In this document: piece by piece, positions 11,512 to 23,595 of the stretch
Numbering within the stretch: position 1 is the first letter of the stretch
Layout: every line of letters starts with the position of its first letter
NCBI GenBank assembly: GCA_025677815.1
Contig: JAIXMP010000010.1
Span: 310,001 to 374,000 of the forward strand
Origin: Phascolomyces articulosus
Lineage: Eukaryota > Mucoromycota > Mucoromycetes > Mucorales > Lichtheimiaceae
DNA length: 64,000 bases
Direction: 5' to 3'
The notes under the pieces: model-generated
Database searches by the model: none
The model's input: only the letters and a program-made list of their open reading frames with translations
Told to the model about the DNA's origin: nothing
Program-made: the position numbers and the translations under genes

Positions 11512-13640
11512 AATTATTGATATCTAATGGTATTTGTTCTTGAAAAAAAAAGAAAGATTATTTGTAGGAAGAAAAGAAGAAATTATATTTTCGAATAATG
11601 ATTCATTTTTTATTTATAAAAAAAATGTGGCTCACGTTGCGCGTCACACAGACCAACTCAACATCGAACAAAAAAGGAGGCATCTGTTTCATCCCTTGTG
11701 TAAATATCACTTTTATGCAAGAAATATGAATGAGATGATATTCATTCTATTAATCTTTTAGCTTATTTACATTATTGTTAATTATATTGATTGAGATGAA
11801 CAATTTTTGTTCCGTATTGGGCCATAGATTTATATATAGTTGAGTGTCTTCAATTATGCATAGGATTACATATATTGTTGTATTATAATTTATAACATGT
11901 ATTCATAAGTTCATTTCTGATATTTTATGATTATTAGATTGTGATTCTATGTAAAACTGCAAGTTATTGGTTAAAAATAGCATCTGTCATAAAAATATGA
12001 ACAGTTTTTGATCCCTCAGAAAAGAATATTATTTCATTGCAGAATATTTCCGCAAAGTATTAAAAGGTGGGGTGCTATATATAAATATAAACTTTTAATT
12101 TTACCCAAGATAAACATTCCAGTCAAACACTGAAAGTATATGAATACCTGGCTTAATTATCAAATAGTAATACAGTAATCATTAGCGGGCTGTACCTCCT
12201 TTAAGATCTTCATACTGCAAACGGTTTTAGCAGGCGGAGTACGCGAACAGGCCCTTACAGAAGATAAACCTTGTTCTTATAGCATCCCATTATTTAATTA
12301 ATTATTTGCAGCTAACATTTGCTTTTTTTCTTTTCAAGTTAAACACCACTAATGCACCTTTTAACCTTCTATCCAAATGAGGACATAAGCCTAATAAAAA
12401 GAAACTCAGTAACAGATCGATTAACTTTATTCTTATTTTTGCGAACTCCATCAACATAATAATATGATCCAGTGAGCCCATGTGCTCTTTTTTTTTTTCT
12501 GTACCAAATATCTAAATTTATCATTAATATCAGATAAAAAAAAGATTGTGGATCAGTGTTTGACAATAAAAGAATGGGTAAATAATCAAGTCTTGTCAAA
12601 AGAAATGACCTGACATGGCAGCACTGATTGAAAGCATGGTGATAGGCGATTCTCCGTAGAAACGGAATTGCTAAATTTGGAAAAAGTCAGGGGTATTGGG
12701 GTCATGATTGGTTGTCAAATAGGTTCTTCTGAAACAGCAAAAACGAAAGGGTTTTCCAGTCTGTGCGAGTTAATACCATAGGGAAATCGGTTGACCCCGA
12801 TGATTAATTGTTTTGTCATGTTTTGGACTATGAAAAAGGAGAACCGTCCTTATCACTATCTTGGCAACCGAAATTTTTTCCTGAACTTCCAATCCAATTA
12901 TATATTCGGACTTTTCAAACAAGACCCGCTGAAAGAATGAACCAACAGATCTTATTGACGTAATCCATATACAACTAATCACCTTGTTTTTTTCAATATG
13001 TATATTCATCTTTTGTTTCTTATACAAGCTATATTGTAATCTCCTTTTGGAATAATAGGGTGAGAATTTTCAATTTATAATTATTCATAAACATCACCTC
13101 TCAATAGTCAAATGTACTGACTACATTTTTGAATTGTGGCTGTCAATTTTTTAATTTTGAAGTGTTGGTAACACAGAAAATTGCGCGTGCTCTTGAATAA
13201 CCGCAAAATGGCATAAATGTAAGCTTTCTTCTTGTTTACACCAAAAGAAATGACATGATAAGGTACAATGATAAAGAAAAAAGGTTCTTTGAAAAAGATT
13301 CGATCCTTCCATGGGATCCGTAAATAAATATATGACTGAATATTGTGGGGAAAATGAACGCTTTACAATAAAAATGGGTTATGGATAACCCACTTCTTGA
13401 TCCAACAAATTGATTGGACGTGTATTATTCAGCATACGAAATGTCAACCTATGAATGATTTAAAACATGTATGTGCGACTTTCGGAAAATTCGAAGTAGA
13501 CATATTGCATATTCATTGTGTAACTTTGCCAGATTCAGCTGTTGATGAATGTGGAGACATCGCATCATATAAAAAACCTTTCTTTTTCACTTCATATTCA
13601 ATACCTCAATTCTTTCTTTTCATTACCTTTTTTACCTATA
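11512..13640. other. intergenic region upstream of transporter copy 2
   Basis: About 2.1 kb between divergent transporter genes. Mostly AT-rich; a block at about 12600-12970 is slightly richer in G+C and carries weak ORF-like patches (minus strand 12770-13027) without a recognisable domain. A perfect 8-base inverted repeat lies at 13375-13392. A pyrimidine-rich leader (about 13575-13640) precedes the next ATG. Confidence 0.5.
13375..13392. repeat. short perfect inverted repeat in promoter region
   Basis: TGGGTTAT, a two-base spacer, then ATAACCCA, about 250 bp upstream of the ATG of transporter copy 2. The symmetry would suit a dimeric DNA-binding protein, but no known factor is assigned. 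Confidence 0.4.
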
Positions 13641-15598
13641 ATGCCTGAAAAAAATCCTGAAAAGAACCTTGATAATACAACAACAATAATTGATGATACT
13701 CATAAGCTAGAAAAAGAGTATGTCGATGACTCTGTCGAAGAAGGTTCGATCGCTTCAGCAGTTCCATTAAGGGAACCTCCAGATGGTGGCTGGGGTTGGT
13801 TTGTCGTATTGGGTTCTTTTTGTGTACGTATCTTGTCTTTTTATAGTTATTCTTTTTTTTATTTTCAATTGCATGAAATATTGATACTGACTATTATTAT
13901 TATATAATTACTACTTTAAACAGGGTTTCTTTGCTACGTGAGTTTTCAATCATGAATTCTGGAATTTTTTAATCAGTCGAATTTTGACACCTAACATTTC
14001 TATCTTTTTTAATATATTACTAATGCTTCAAAAAAAAATAGTCAAGGTTATGGTTACAGGTATGATTTTAGAACACAATAAATTCAAGTCCGTAATACAA
14101 TAAAATCTAATTCAAATTCAACTTGTGTAGTTGGGGTGTCTTTTTCGACGAATATAATGCAAATGTCTATCCTGGTCAACTAACAGAACTCTCTTGGATT
14201 GGCTCTCTCTGGTATTGTCTTTGTAACATTACTGGTCCCTTTTATATTTATATGGCATCCAAGATTGATGATCGTTATTTACTCGCTGGCTCATGTATTT
14301 TGAGTTCATTGGCAATGATGCTTGCAAGCATCACCAACTCGGTTAGTTTATCCACATTATTGGTCTTTATGGCGCATCTGTGATTTAAAGAAACAGAAAA
14401 AAAAAAAATTCTGCTCCGCTCTTTGTTTGCTAGAATTTATAGTATTTACTAACATAACATCCATCGGCATCATGTCATTAAATTATTATTAGGTTTGGCA
14501 ATTGTACATTACCCAAGGTGTTATGTCAGGCATTGGTGCTTCTCTCGCTTGGTTCTCCTGTATGAGAGGTCCACAACAATGGTTTTCGAAGCGTAGAGGT
14601 CTTGCTGTTGGCATAACCCTTGCTGCCTCGGGTGTTGGTGGTTTATCATTCTCTTATATGGCAGGTGCTTGCTTTGAAACTATTGGTTACCGTTGGGCAC
14701 TCCGTATTATTGGATTTATGCAATTGGCCCTTCTTTCTGTTGCTGCTGCGACTTGCTGGCGTTTGAATCCACCTCCAAAGAATGTGCCCATTGTCGATAT
14801 TCAAGATATGAAGAACAAGAAATTCCTTATTCTGTTCTTTATCCATTTCATTGGAAATTTTGCTTTTTATGTAAGTGGTTAAACAATTCGCTATGCTAAA
14901 CAGGTTTTCTAAATAATTGAGTTCTAATAATCTTTTTGTTATACTTCCTGCTTTTAATACTTTTATAGATTCCTTCTGGATTTGTTCCATCATATGCCCG
15001 ATACCTTGGTTTGGATGCATTTACACGTAGTAATTTAAGTGCTATCATGTCTGCCGTCATGTTTGTCGGTAAGATTTCGGTTGGCTTTGTGAGCGATTAT
15101 GTTGGTCGTTTCAATATGGCCGTCATTTGCGGTCTTATGGCTTGTGTTGCTCATTTAGCAGGTAATTTACAAAAAAAAAAAAAAAGTGATTTCATTTTTG
15201 CAATACAAAAAGCATTCAAATAATATTATGAAAACTTACATACGATTGTTCCATTTATTATAGTTTGGCTTACTGCCACTTCAGCTGGATCCATGTGGGC
15301 GTTTGTAGTCTTGTATGGTATCTTTGGAGGTGGATACATCTCGATGATTACCGCAGTTATCGTTGAAGTCGTAGGTTTAGAACGCGTAGAATCTGGTACT
15401 GGTTGGGCATTCTTTGCCTGGTGTTTTGGTGGTCTTCTTGGGCAACCTTTAGCATCGGCTATTGTTGACAGTGGTAGTGATGGTGAAAATTACCAAGGCG
15501 CTGTCATTTTCGCTGGCTGTTTGTTCTTTGCTGGTGCATGCGCTTCGGCCACTCTCAGGATTGTTCAAGGAGGCTGGAAAATCATTAAGAAAGTTTAG
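13641..15598 (+). CDS. MCT-like (SLC16-type) major facilitator transporter, copy 2
   Basis: Close paralogue of the transporter at 6213-8340. Seven exons: 13641-13823, 13924-13937, 14042-14059, 14131-14341, 14493-14870, 14969-15161 and 15264-15598, giving 443 residues. An acidic cytosolic N-tail leads into the canonical MCT signature PPDGGWGWFVVLGSF. Further marks are SQGYGYSWGVFFDEY, GPQQWFSKRRGLAVG, GYRWALRIIGF and SDYVGRFNMAV. The 14- and 18-base micro-exons are conserved exactly with copy 1. Two introns of copy 1 (after GLAVG and inside LYG/IFGG) are absent here; the fused exons are 378 and 335 bases against 118+260 and 54+284 in copy 1. This copy keeps the fuller signature and looks the more conserved. 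Substrate unknown. Confidence 0.92.
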
Positions 15599-16262
15599 AT
15601 TTTTTTATATACTTGTATATATTCTTATTTTGTAGTACGTACCTCTTATTATATTTAATACCACCATTTTGTAACATATTTACTCTTTATTTATAATAAA
15701 AGCAACCTCTTTATATATATCATATAAAATGGCGGTTTATAACGGAACATCTAGTGTTACTGTTTATAATCATGATCATCCATTCTTCCAATCATTCCTT
15801 GTATTTAAGACATATTACTAATTTTAAAGACTGGAATATGACAAATTGGAGACCAATAAGAAAAGGTTTTTTTATTTTATCGGATTAAGACACTATTAAT
15901 AGAAGGATCAGAACAATCGGTTGATAATCGATAATAATGGTAAATCGGGTATATGCACATGTTGATGCTGGGCTTTTCATTTTATTAATGTATATATAAA
16001 AAATCCAGTTCTTTAAGCAATATAATGGGAATTAACAAATATAACAACATTTACCAGATCGGTACTGTTGTATTATTACAACCCCAAACTTTAATAGCCG
16101 GGGTGCTATCTACCATCGTCTCTCCACACTCTCGTAAATTTGACTATACCGTGTCTAGAATACTTAAATACCATCATTTCATAACAGGATTACAATAAGA
16201 AAAATAAAATAAAAATTATACATAAGGGTAATATATACAAGGGCCCACTCGAAGGTGCGCTT
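15599..16262. other. convergent intergenic spacer
   Basis: AT-rich spacer between the 3' ends of transporter copy 2 and the UCH37-like gene. Contains AATAAAA at about 15695 suitable as a polyadenylation signal for the plus-strand gene. No gene seen. Confidence 0.5.
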
Positions 16263-18011
16263 TTACTTTTTTAAATTGAACACTTCTTTATGCATGTCAT
16301 TTTCATGGACCTTGCTAATCAATTGTTGTATAAAAGGGGTGAAATCGTGTTTTCGACGTGTATTATCCAGCTATGAGAGAAACAAAAAATAGTAACTTGG
16401 TAAAAAAAAAGTATAATAAAACGAAAATATAATAACTTCAAATATGATCCTTACTAGTTTTGCATTAAACTCTTTGACACCGTCATTACTATCAAATGGT
16501 ACCATTGCTCGCTGTGTTGCCAGTTCCTTTTTTGCATCTATTAATGTACTAAGTTGTACACGTTTCAAACGATCCTCTACAATTGAAAGAGGGTTTCCGC
16601 AAGAGGTAATGTTGGGTATTGAAAAATCTTTCATATTTCTCCAATTAGGTTCCAATTCATTTAGTTTTGAGTCGATACAGTTTTCCAAGATATCAATTTT
16701 CCGCAAATCTTTTCGTCCTTTCTCTGTCCATGGTGCTGGTCCAACGGTCAACATGCTAAAATCATGTCCCCCTGATTCTCTATATACATTACTCAGTTGG
16801 TCAAGATAACAAAAATAAACCCAAACAAAAAGGATCCTCCATCATTTCTCATAAAACTTACATCATTCTTTTTCGTAATATAGGTCGTAATACATCTACC
16901 CAATTTTCTTTTGTGCAAGATGCATGCTTGATTGGCACACGATTCATGCCATCTAATTCCCATAAAAATCCACCGACATGAACGTATGATACATAATGAT
17001 AGACAACTTCTTCTTCCACGTCTTGTTTTTTTGGTTTTCGTCCCCTTTTCTTTGAAGCTTTTTTTCGTTTTGGTTTGGCTGCTGCTTTGGCTTGTAACCT
17101 ATATAGAATTACTTGTATTAATATTTATTTTACTTTCAATCTAACATTTATATTAAATTATCCGTTTACCCTGCAAAGCTGTTGTGGGCTTTTCGTAAAA
17201 GTGCGTCATTACCAATAGCCATGCCTCGATCCTAAATTCAAATTATTATTATTTCAATACAATAAAAAAAGGACAACATATACTATAGCTCTTTTATTAC
17301 CTTGGGATCAACGTATCGTAAAATATCCTTAAGTTCTTTCAAATGATCACCAATATCCGTAATATGGTCAATATTGAAAAGAACTGCAAGTAGGGCCAAA
17401 GTAGCGCAAATGTTGGTGACAATCTAAAATGGACCGGTGTCCAACACAAGATAAAGTAATTGCGATAAATATATCAGTAACATTTATATTTAATTGATAA
17501 CTGATAAGTAATACTACATTCCATATACCTGACAACAAAAAAACACTTTATCACGATCTTCATCTTGTTCATTCCAACCGTCCGGAATTTTATTGGATTC
17601 GTCATATCGATGAGCAAGGATCAATCCATAAGTACTCCTATTATTTTTTTTAAAAAAAAAATAATCATACAAATAATAAATAAAAGCAAATCGTAACAAG
17701 TATTTTCGTTTCTTTCAATAAAATAATTGTTGCATGGTGATATATATACTTTGACATTAAATCATCAACGTCCCAAACTTCTTCAACAGACACTTCTTTG
17801 GCACCAAAAGTTGAGCATAATTCGGTGAAGATTCCTATCATTAAGAATATTTTAAAGTGTAAGGCTCTTTTTCTTTTTCTTTGAGCTTTCAAAAGATCGT
17901 TTAATTACCTGGTTCTGATTCAATTAGACACCAAGGTTGCTCTTCTTCCGCATTCACAGGTGATCGCTTTCTTTTAGTAGAATTAATAGTGTGAAGATCG
18001 TCAGTAGTCAT
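16263..18011 (-). CDS. UCH37/UCHL5-type ubiquitin C-terminal hydrolase
   Basis: Cysteine deubiquitinase of the C12 family. In animals and fission yeast its relatives act on the proteasome through Rpn13, and in animals on the INO80 remodeller. Eight exons: 18011-17909, 17834-17750, 17637-17529, 17423-17301, 17231-17170, 17098-16862, 16791-16455 and 16370-16263, giving 387 residues. The UCH domain opens with PWCLIESEPGIFTELCSTFG. The catalytic set is complete: Gln99 (FFCCQ), Cys105 (NICATLAL), His195 (YHYVSYV) and Asp210 (WELDG). The C-terminal RKHDFTPFIQQLI matches the ULD-like tail that distinguishes UCH37 from short UCHs. Odd: residues about 165-186, just before the catalytic His, are a Lys/Arg/Ala-rich insert with KKRGRKPKK. 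The start at 18011 gives a 25-residue basic N-extension; an ATG at 18116 is possible but less likely. Confidence 0.92.
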
Positions 18012-19784
18012 GTGTATATTTGAATGCTTTGGAGTAGCTGGCGCGTAAAACTTAAAGAAAATTTCGTACTTTAAATTGATTACAAATTTGGGAATGATCA
18101 TAAACATAGACAACATCAGGTTATTATTTACTCTTGTGAAAAAAACCTACAGACAATCAATGTTACTAATTGAACGGTACCATTAATAACAGTAAAAATT
18201 ACTATAGGATAAACAATTTTAAGAGGATTTCTATAACGAAATAAAGCATAAAGTTTAGCATTATGATGATAACAATAAAATGCACTAGTAGTTGATAGGT
18301 GAGAGAGTTCTACTTTTCGTGTATGGTGCAAACATTTTTTTTTCAAAATCGAACTACTCTTTGGATTTATAAGGTTTCTAAAAGTTTATAAGGTTTCTAA
18401 ATTCTGTTCCAAGAATTTAATAATTTGATACGTATATAAATTTATTCCTGGATTGGATTTTTGATAATTATGATGACAATCTTGAAGGTAAGTTTTGAAA
18501 TGAAGGTCTTTATAAGCAGAGAGCAACCTCATGATGCAACACATATTTGCCCGCATTTTGGTTCTAAAATTCCAACATGTAGCTGATAGATTCCTATATT
18601 AAGTTCATAGATGCCTGCACCACCAATAAATGTTTTATATCAAAAATTTATATGATAAATATTGCCTACAATCGATTGAATAGTGTCGAATTTATGGCAT
18701 ATAAGACACCATATCCCAGTAAAATTTGGATGCAACATCCTGAAAAATATCTATTTAAAGATTTACACTATATAAAGAATTCAAAGAAGCTCACAATAAC
18801 TTGCTGTTGTGGGGGAAACTTTGTTATTATACGTAGACCTAACTTAATCAAATCTTTCCATAGTATACCTCAATAAATATATAATAATGATGTTGTTTCC
18901 TATCTCTTGCCATCATTGCCACAATATTATCGATGCAAGATGATTGTGAAACCGTAAGCTGAGAAAGTTGTACATACATACAGGCATTTTTTTATTACTC
19001 TATTCTAGTACCCTTTCCTATCTTGTCAATAAAATAGCCTTATTTTCTATTCCTTCATTTTATGATGAATAACACCCATAATGAAAACCGATGATGCTAT
19101 TTCGATATTTTATCGAAATGAGTTAGATTGATCATTTAAAACCAAATCTCGGCATTTTTATTTATTCCTACTAGTGGTTTTATGATAGTGTAAGTGGATA
19201 TTTACCCCTCTCCCGCTATTTGCATTCAGTCTTTGGTATGTCTTTTTTTTTGTATTACAACATAATTATAAACTTTATCAAGATGCCATCAGTTCAATGA
19301 AATCCAGTTTATGGAAGAAGAAATGCATGGTATCACGGACAAGCCCATTATGTAATGTCTTATACTCAAAATTAATGTAACATTACTGCGGGAATCAAGT
19401 AGGAGAAATCATCACGTCAATCACTTTATGTTTCCCGACATTCGGCGATTGATTGATTGTAATGTTTTATTAACAAAGATCAAAGTTGCTATAATAACGT
19501 TATAACAATACAATTTTCCTGAGTCCTTTTTATATATTTGCAAGAACTCTTCATAAAAATAATCATAATTATCAAATAAAATCTGTATTTTCTGTATACA
19601 TTATGTCATCGTTTCAATTTATATGAATTTAAAGCATACACGTTTTTTTATTCTTTATCCTTTTGGCGTGTGAGAATGAAAGCACATCTACCGTACCGAG
19701 AATTACTCAAACCAAGAGCAGCAAAAGATTTTGAGATTTATCGTGTAACTTGACATGATTATCTAATGAATTTGTGCTACGTTG

Positions 19785-19790
19785 CCCCGC
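19785..19790 (-). promoter_or_regulatory. possible Mig1/CreA-type GC box
   Basis: CCCCGC on the plus strand is GCGGGG on the minus strand and fits the CreA/Mig1 consensus SYGGRG. It is rare in this AT-rich DNA and lies about 200 bp upstream of the alpha-galactosidase ATG. Carbon catabolite repression of such an enzyme is plausible but not shown. Confidence 0.3.
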
Positions 19791-19914
19791 AAGAAATATC
19801 TGTGGGAATGCATTAACAACAAATTATTGAACATTCCATGTGGAGGTCGCTTATGTAAAAAGAAGAAGAAAAAAAGATCTTGTGTATCATCATCATCAGT
19901 GGCAAAGAAAACAC

Positions 19915-19922
19915 TATAAATA
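19915..19922 (+). promoter_or_regulatory. TATA box of alpha-galactosidase gene
   Basis: TATAAATA, about 67 bp upstream of the chosen ATG at 19989. This placement leaves a short leader and argues against using the in-frame upstream ATG at 19923, which lies almost on the box. Confidence 0.45.
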
Positions 19923-19988
19923 TTGATAGGTTTTTTTGCTTGTAGAAGACGAAATCCAAGTTTTTTTTCTTCTTCAATCAAATATACA

Positions 19989-22689
19989 ATGAAAAATCAA
20001 AATATATTGCTATGCAGCCTATGGTTGATAGCAGCAACAGCTGTTTCGACGATTTCTGCTCTTAAAACAGGTATCCACAAACACAAATCCTTAGACACCT
20101 GGTTCCTTGTGACAGAACAATCCACCTATGTTATTGGCGCAACAGCTGAAGGTTACATTGCTAATCTTCATTGGGGGAACCGATTGGAAAAGCTGGATGA
20201 TTTGAACGCAACAATGACAGATACGTTCTTTGTCCAAAATCCACCACCTACCTATGTCACTGAAGAACTCCCCGTATTTGGCGGTTTACGTTTCCGTGAT
20301 AATGTGCTTATGGTTGAATTTCCTGATGGTGTACGTGAACTCAATTTGTTATATTCTGGAAAAGCAAATATTACCGATAATTATCTTTTGGATTTGGATC
20401 TTCGTGATGGTAATCGAACGGACGTGCTTGTTACTCTTCATTATGAAATCGATATTGAAAATGATATTATCCGACGGTCTTATACTATTCGTAATGGCAT
20501 GGACAAACGCATCAACGTCTCCAAGGCATTTTCAGCAGCATGGCATTTACCAACAACACTTGGTTCGGATGAAAAGCGAGAAATTATGACTTTGGCAGGT
20601 GAATGGTATGTGGCAAAATATTCAATGATGAAGAGGGTCTTTTTGCTTCTTTATTACTGTAGTAATAAGGAGTGAAAAGAGAGTAATGTTTATTCGTGGT
20701 GTATATATTTCATAATTCAAAATATTTATCGGACAAATGATGGGCGCTTGTGTTGACATATGATAGGGGATCTGAAGCTATGGTTCAATCCACTGAACTT
20801 CGGCCTGGTGTCACACATGTAATTCAAAGCCAACGAGGTTTCCCATCCCATGTTTCTTACCCTTATTTTGCCATTCGTCAAGTCCCATCAGATGTCAATC
20901 CATCTACTGAAGTTTACTTTGGCGCTCTTGCATGGTCCGGAAGTTGGGAAATTACTGCTCATACTTCTCTCTTTGGAACAACGAGAGTTGTTGGTGGTAT
21001 GCATCATCAAGACTTTGGCTGGTCTTTGGATCCCAATGAATCATTTACAACACCGGTATTTGCTGCAGGATTTACCAACAAAGGCATGCCAGGCGCAAGA
21101 AAATTATTGCCTCGTCATGTTCGCAAGTATCAAAAGAAGAACCTTGCTACTCAAAAAGATGATAGTGTTTACCATCCAGTTCTTTATAACTCATGGGAGG
21201 CGATGACATTCGATATCTCTGTTGATAAACAACTTGAACTAGCAGAAATGGCTGCTCCACTTGGTATTGAGCTCTTTGTTGTCGATGATGGTAAGTCATT
21301 TATAATGCTTTTTAAAAACAATACTGTTGGCAAATCAAAAAAATAAAAACGAATTGACCAGAAAGGGAAACGCAAGTATGTACTCAAAATTAATATTGTA
21401 TAAAATCATTATAGGATGGTTTGGAGCCCGTGATAATGATTCAGCCGGCCTCGGTGATTGGTATGTAAACAAGAAAAAGTTCCCACATGGTATGAAACCC
21501 TTAGCGGATCGCGTTCATGAATTGGGAATGAAGTTTGGTATTTGGTATGAACCTGAAGGAGTAAACCCAAATTCAGATTTGTATCGTGAACATCCCGATT
21601 GGGTCTTTTATTATGATGGTATTCCAAGGCAAGTGCTATATATAGAATAACGAGAGAAGAGCTAATGAAAACTGTGATAAAAAAATAACGCTAGGCTCTT
21701 TTTCAATAAATAGATATGAAGCTCGTAACCAATTGGTGTTGAATCTCGCTTTGCCTGAAGTTCAAGAATACTTGTTTAATAGTATGTCTAGCTTTATTAC
21801 CGATAACGATGTTGATTATATCAAGTGGGATATGAATCGTCCATGGGGTAAGTAATCATAACAAATTTTATTTAATTACTTATTCCAATGTTAACAAGCA
21901 AATATTTAACTCCTTTTATTAGGTGAAGTGTCGATGCACAACTATGATCGCAATCCCCGTGAAGCTTGGACTCTTTCTGTTCGTGGTTTCTACAACATTA
22001 TTGACAAACTCAAGGAAGCACACCCTAAACTTTGGATTGAATCTTGTGCAAGCGGTGGTGGTCGTATGGATATTGGTATATTGGAAAAAACAGATCAAGT
22101 TTGGACAAGTGATAATACACGTCCAGATGCTCGAATAATGATTCAATATGGTGCCTCTCTCTTTTTACCTCCACGCGCTCAATACTCATGGGTCACTGAT
22201 TCTCCATGGGATGCCAACACCAATATTCCTCTTTCGTTCCGATTCCATGTATCTTTTATGGGTGGCCTTGGTATTGGATCCAAAATTAATGAATTTACCA
22301 AGGAACAAACTGAAGAGGCCACTGCTTGGGTATCGCTGTACAAACAAATTCGTCCAGTCATTCAAAATGGGGATCTTGATTGGTTAGTCCAACCAAGTCG
22401 ATTATCCGAACTTGTTGCTGTCAGTCAAACTACATCACGTGATCAATCTGAAGCTGTTGTTCTTGGTTACCGTCATAACAGTCCATTCTCTACACCTCTC
22501 AACTGGGTTCGTTTACGTAATTTGGATAAATCCGCAACATATACTATTAAGGTGTGGGGGAGTGATCCACATGAAGCTGAAGAAGAATATGAATCGACCG
22601 GGGCATTGCTTATGCATCGGGGTATAATGTTAAACTCACTTAACAGTGCCATGTTCAAGAGTGTTGTTGTTTGGCTCCAACGCAAGTAG
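19989..22689 (+). CDS. secreted GH36 alpha-galactosidase
   Basis: Glycoside hydrolase family 36, removing terminal alpha-1,6-galactose from raffinose-type sugars or galactomannan. Five exons: 19989-20605, 20767-21290, 21415-21628, 21714-21847 and 21923-22689, giving 751 residues, normal for GH36. A signal peptide (MKNQNILLCSLWLIAATAVS) indicates secretion. The N-terminal beta-supersandwich runs to about residue 320 with SQRGFPSHVSYPYFAI; the catalytic barrel has GWFGARDNDSAGLGDW, WYEPEGVNP, the nucleophile Asp491 in DYIKWDMNRPWG, ESCASGGGRMD, and the acid/base Asp560 in WTSDNTRPDAR. Intron 3 (21629-21713) begins GCAAGT and ends TAG, a GC-AG intron; no GT alternative keeps the conserved PRYEARNQ junction in frame. 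The upstream in-frame Met at 19923 would bury the signal peptide. Confidence 0.95.
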
Positions 22690-23397
22690 ACAAGTACTAT
22701 TTTTATATGAAAGAAACAAGATTAAAAAATCAGTGCTAAAGAACCGGTTTCGTGTTTTTTTTTCAAAAAAAATTTACATATATAGTATATATTTTAACAT
22801 AGTAGCTGTAGAAACTCAATAACAATCATTGATAGCATATATAATTAAAAACAATTAATAATATCATCAGGTGTGAAAAAGTAAATATATATATATATAT
22901 GTCTATTATCATTAAAATCTCGCAGTATATAAATAACATCATCCAGAGATCAGGTGGCTGAATGTGGCGCAGGTTTTACTGATCCATCATGCCATATCAA
23001 AATTTGCTACTATTTGAATATTGCATCATCAGTTAAAATAATGGAAAAATATCCCGGTTTGTAGGATATACGTATGAATAATCAAAAAAGAAAATACTGA
23101 ATACTGAATGGTGTATATAAATTAAAATACATACTTTACAACTTTTATATTAGTTGAAACTATTAATAATGATATTGCATTTTGCAGTATTTACAATGGG
23201 GTTTTAGTTTTTTTAGAGAATGAGAATTGTTGATGTGTCATGTTTTTTTTGTATGTATATGGGTTCAAAAATGTGTTTTTGGGAATGCATAATTATAAAG
23301 AGTATAAGAATAAAATAGAAGTGGTTATTGAAGAAAGTACAATGCTGATGATGATGCTGATGATAATATATTACAAGTTGTTTTTTTGAATTTACTT
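22690..23397. other. convergent intergenic spacer
   Basis: AT-rich spacer between the alpha-galactosidase and the first WWE-like gene, both 3' ends facing it. An (AT)n tract lies at 22886-22900. Trinucleotide GATGAT repeats occur near 23345. No gene seen. Confidence 0.5.
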
Positions 23398-23595
23398 TTA
23401 CATTCCAGTTCGTGCAATGACAATCTTTTCGTTATTGATTACCATAAAAAGCCCGCCTGCATAAATGTAAGCTAGTTGTCGGCCAACGTAGATATAACCT
23501 TGACCATACTGACGCCACATATTTTCAATGAGAAGATTGTTCTCTGGGCTAAATGGAACCCACGCATTACATCCAGCTTGATAAACCCATTGCAT
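23398..23595 (-). CDS. stand-alone WWE-like domain microprotein 1
   Basis: Intronless 65-residue protein that is essentially one WWE domain and nothing else. WWE domains bind poly-ADP-ribose (through iso-ADP-ribose) or mediate contacts in ubiquitin and ADP-ribosylation systems, and normally sit inside large E3 ligases or PARPs. Visible consensus: QWVYQAG (for W-x-W/Y), AWVPFSPENN (W..Y/F-S), LLIENMW (IE..), an aromatic YIYVGRQLAYIY strand pair, and a final ARTG. The conserved Q of the M-x-Q motif is replaced (MVINN). The ATG is 22 bases downstream of a CAA-rich leader; no upstream exon is evident and no targeting signal is present. Paralogous to the gene at 26820-27023. Could also be the last exon of a longer gene, but no good 3' splice site lies at the ATG. 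Function unknown. Confidence 0.65.
   Translation of the reverse strand: MQWVYQAGCNAWVPFSPENNLLIENMWRQYGQGYIYVGRQLAYIYAGGLFMVINNEKIVIARTGM

Larger units (their letters stand above)
18012..19988. other. intergenic region upstream of alpha-galactosidase
   Basis: About 2 kb of AT-rich DNA between divergent genes, containing both promoters. Near the galactosidase it holds a CCCCGC element and a TATAAATA box, listed separately. ORFs of about 70 codons here have no domain resemblance. Confidence 0.5.

Noticed and set aside
12770..13027. 85-codon minus-strand ORF in a slightly G+C-richer block.
   Set aside because: Low-complexity Lys/Ile/Val reading with no motif; lies in the upstream region of transporter copy 2 and has no matching exons.
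19923..19988. Upstream in-frame ATG for the alpha-galactosidase.
   Set aside because: It would put 22 polar residues before an excellent signal peptide and lies directly after the TATAAATA box.
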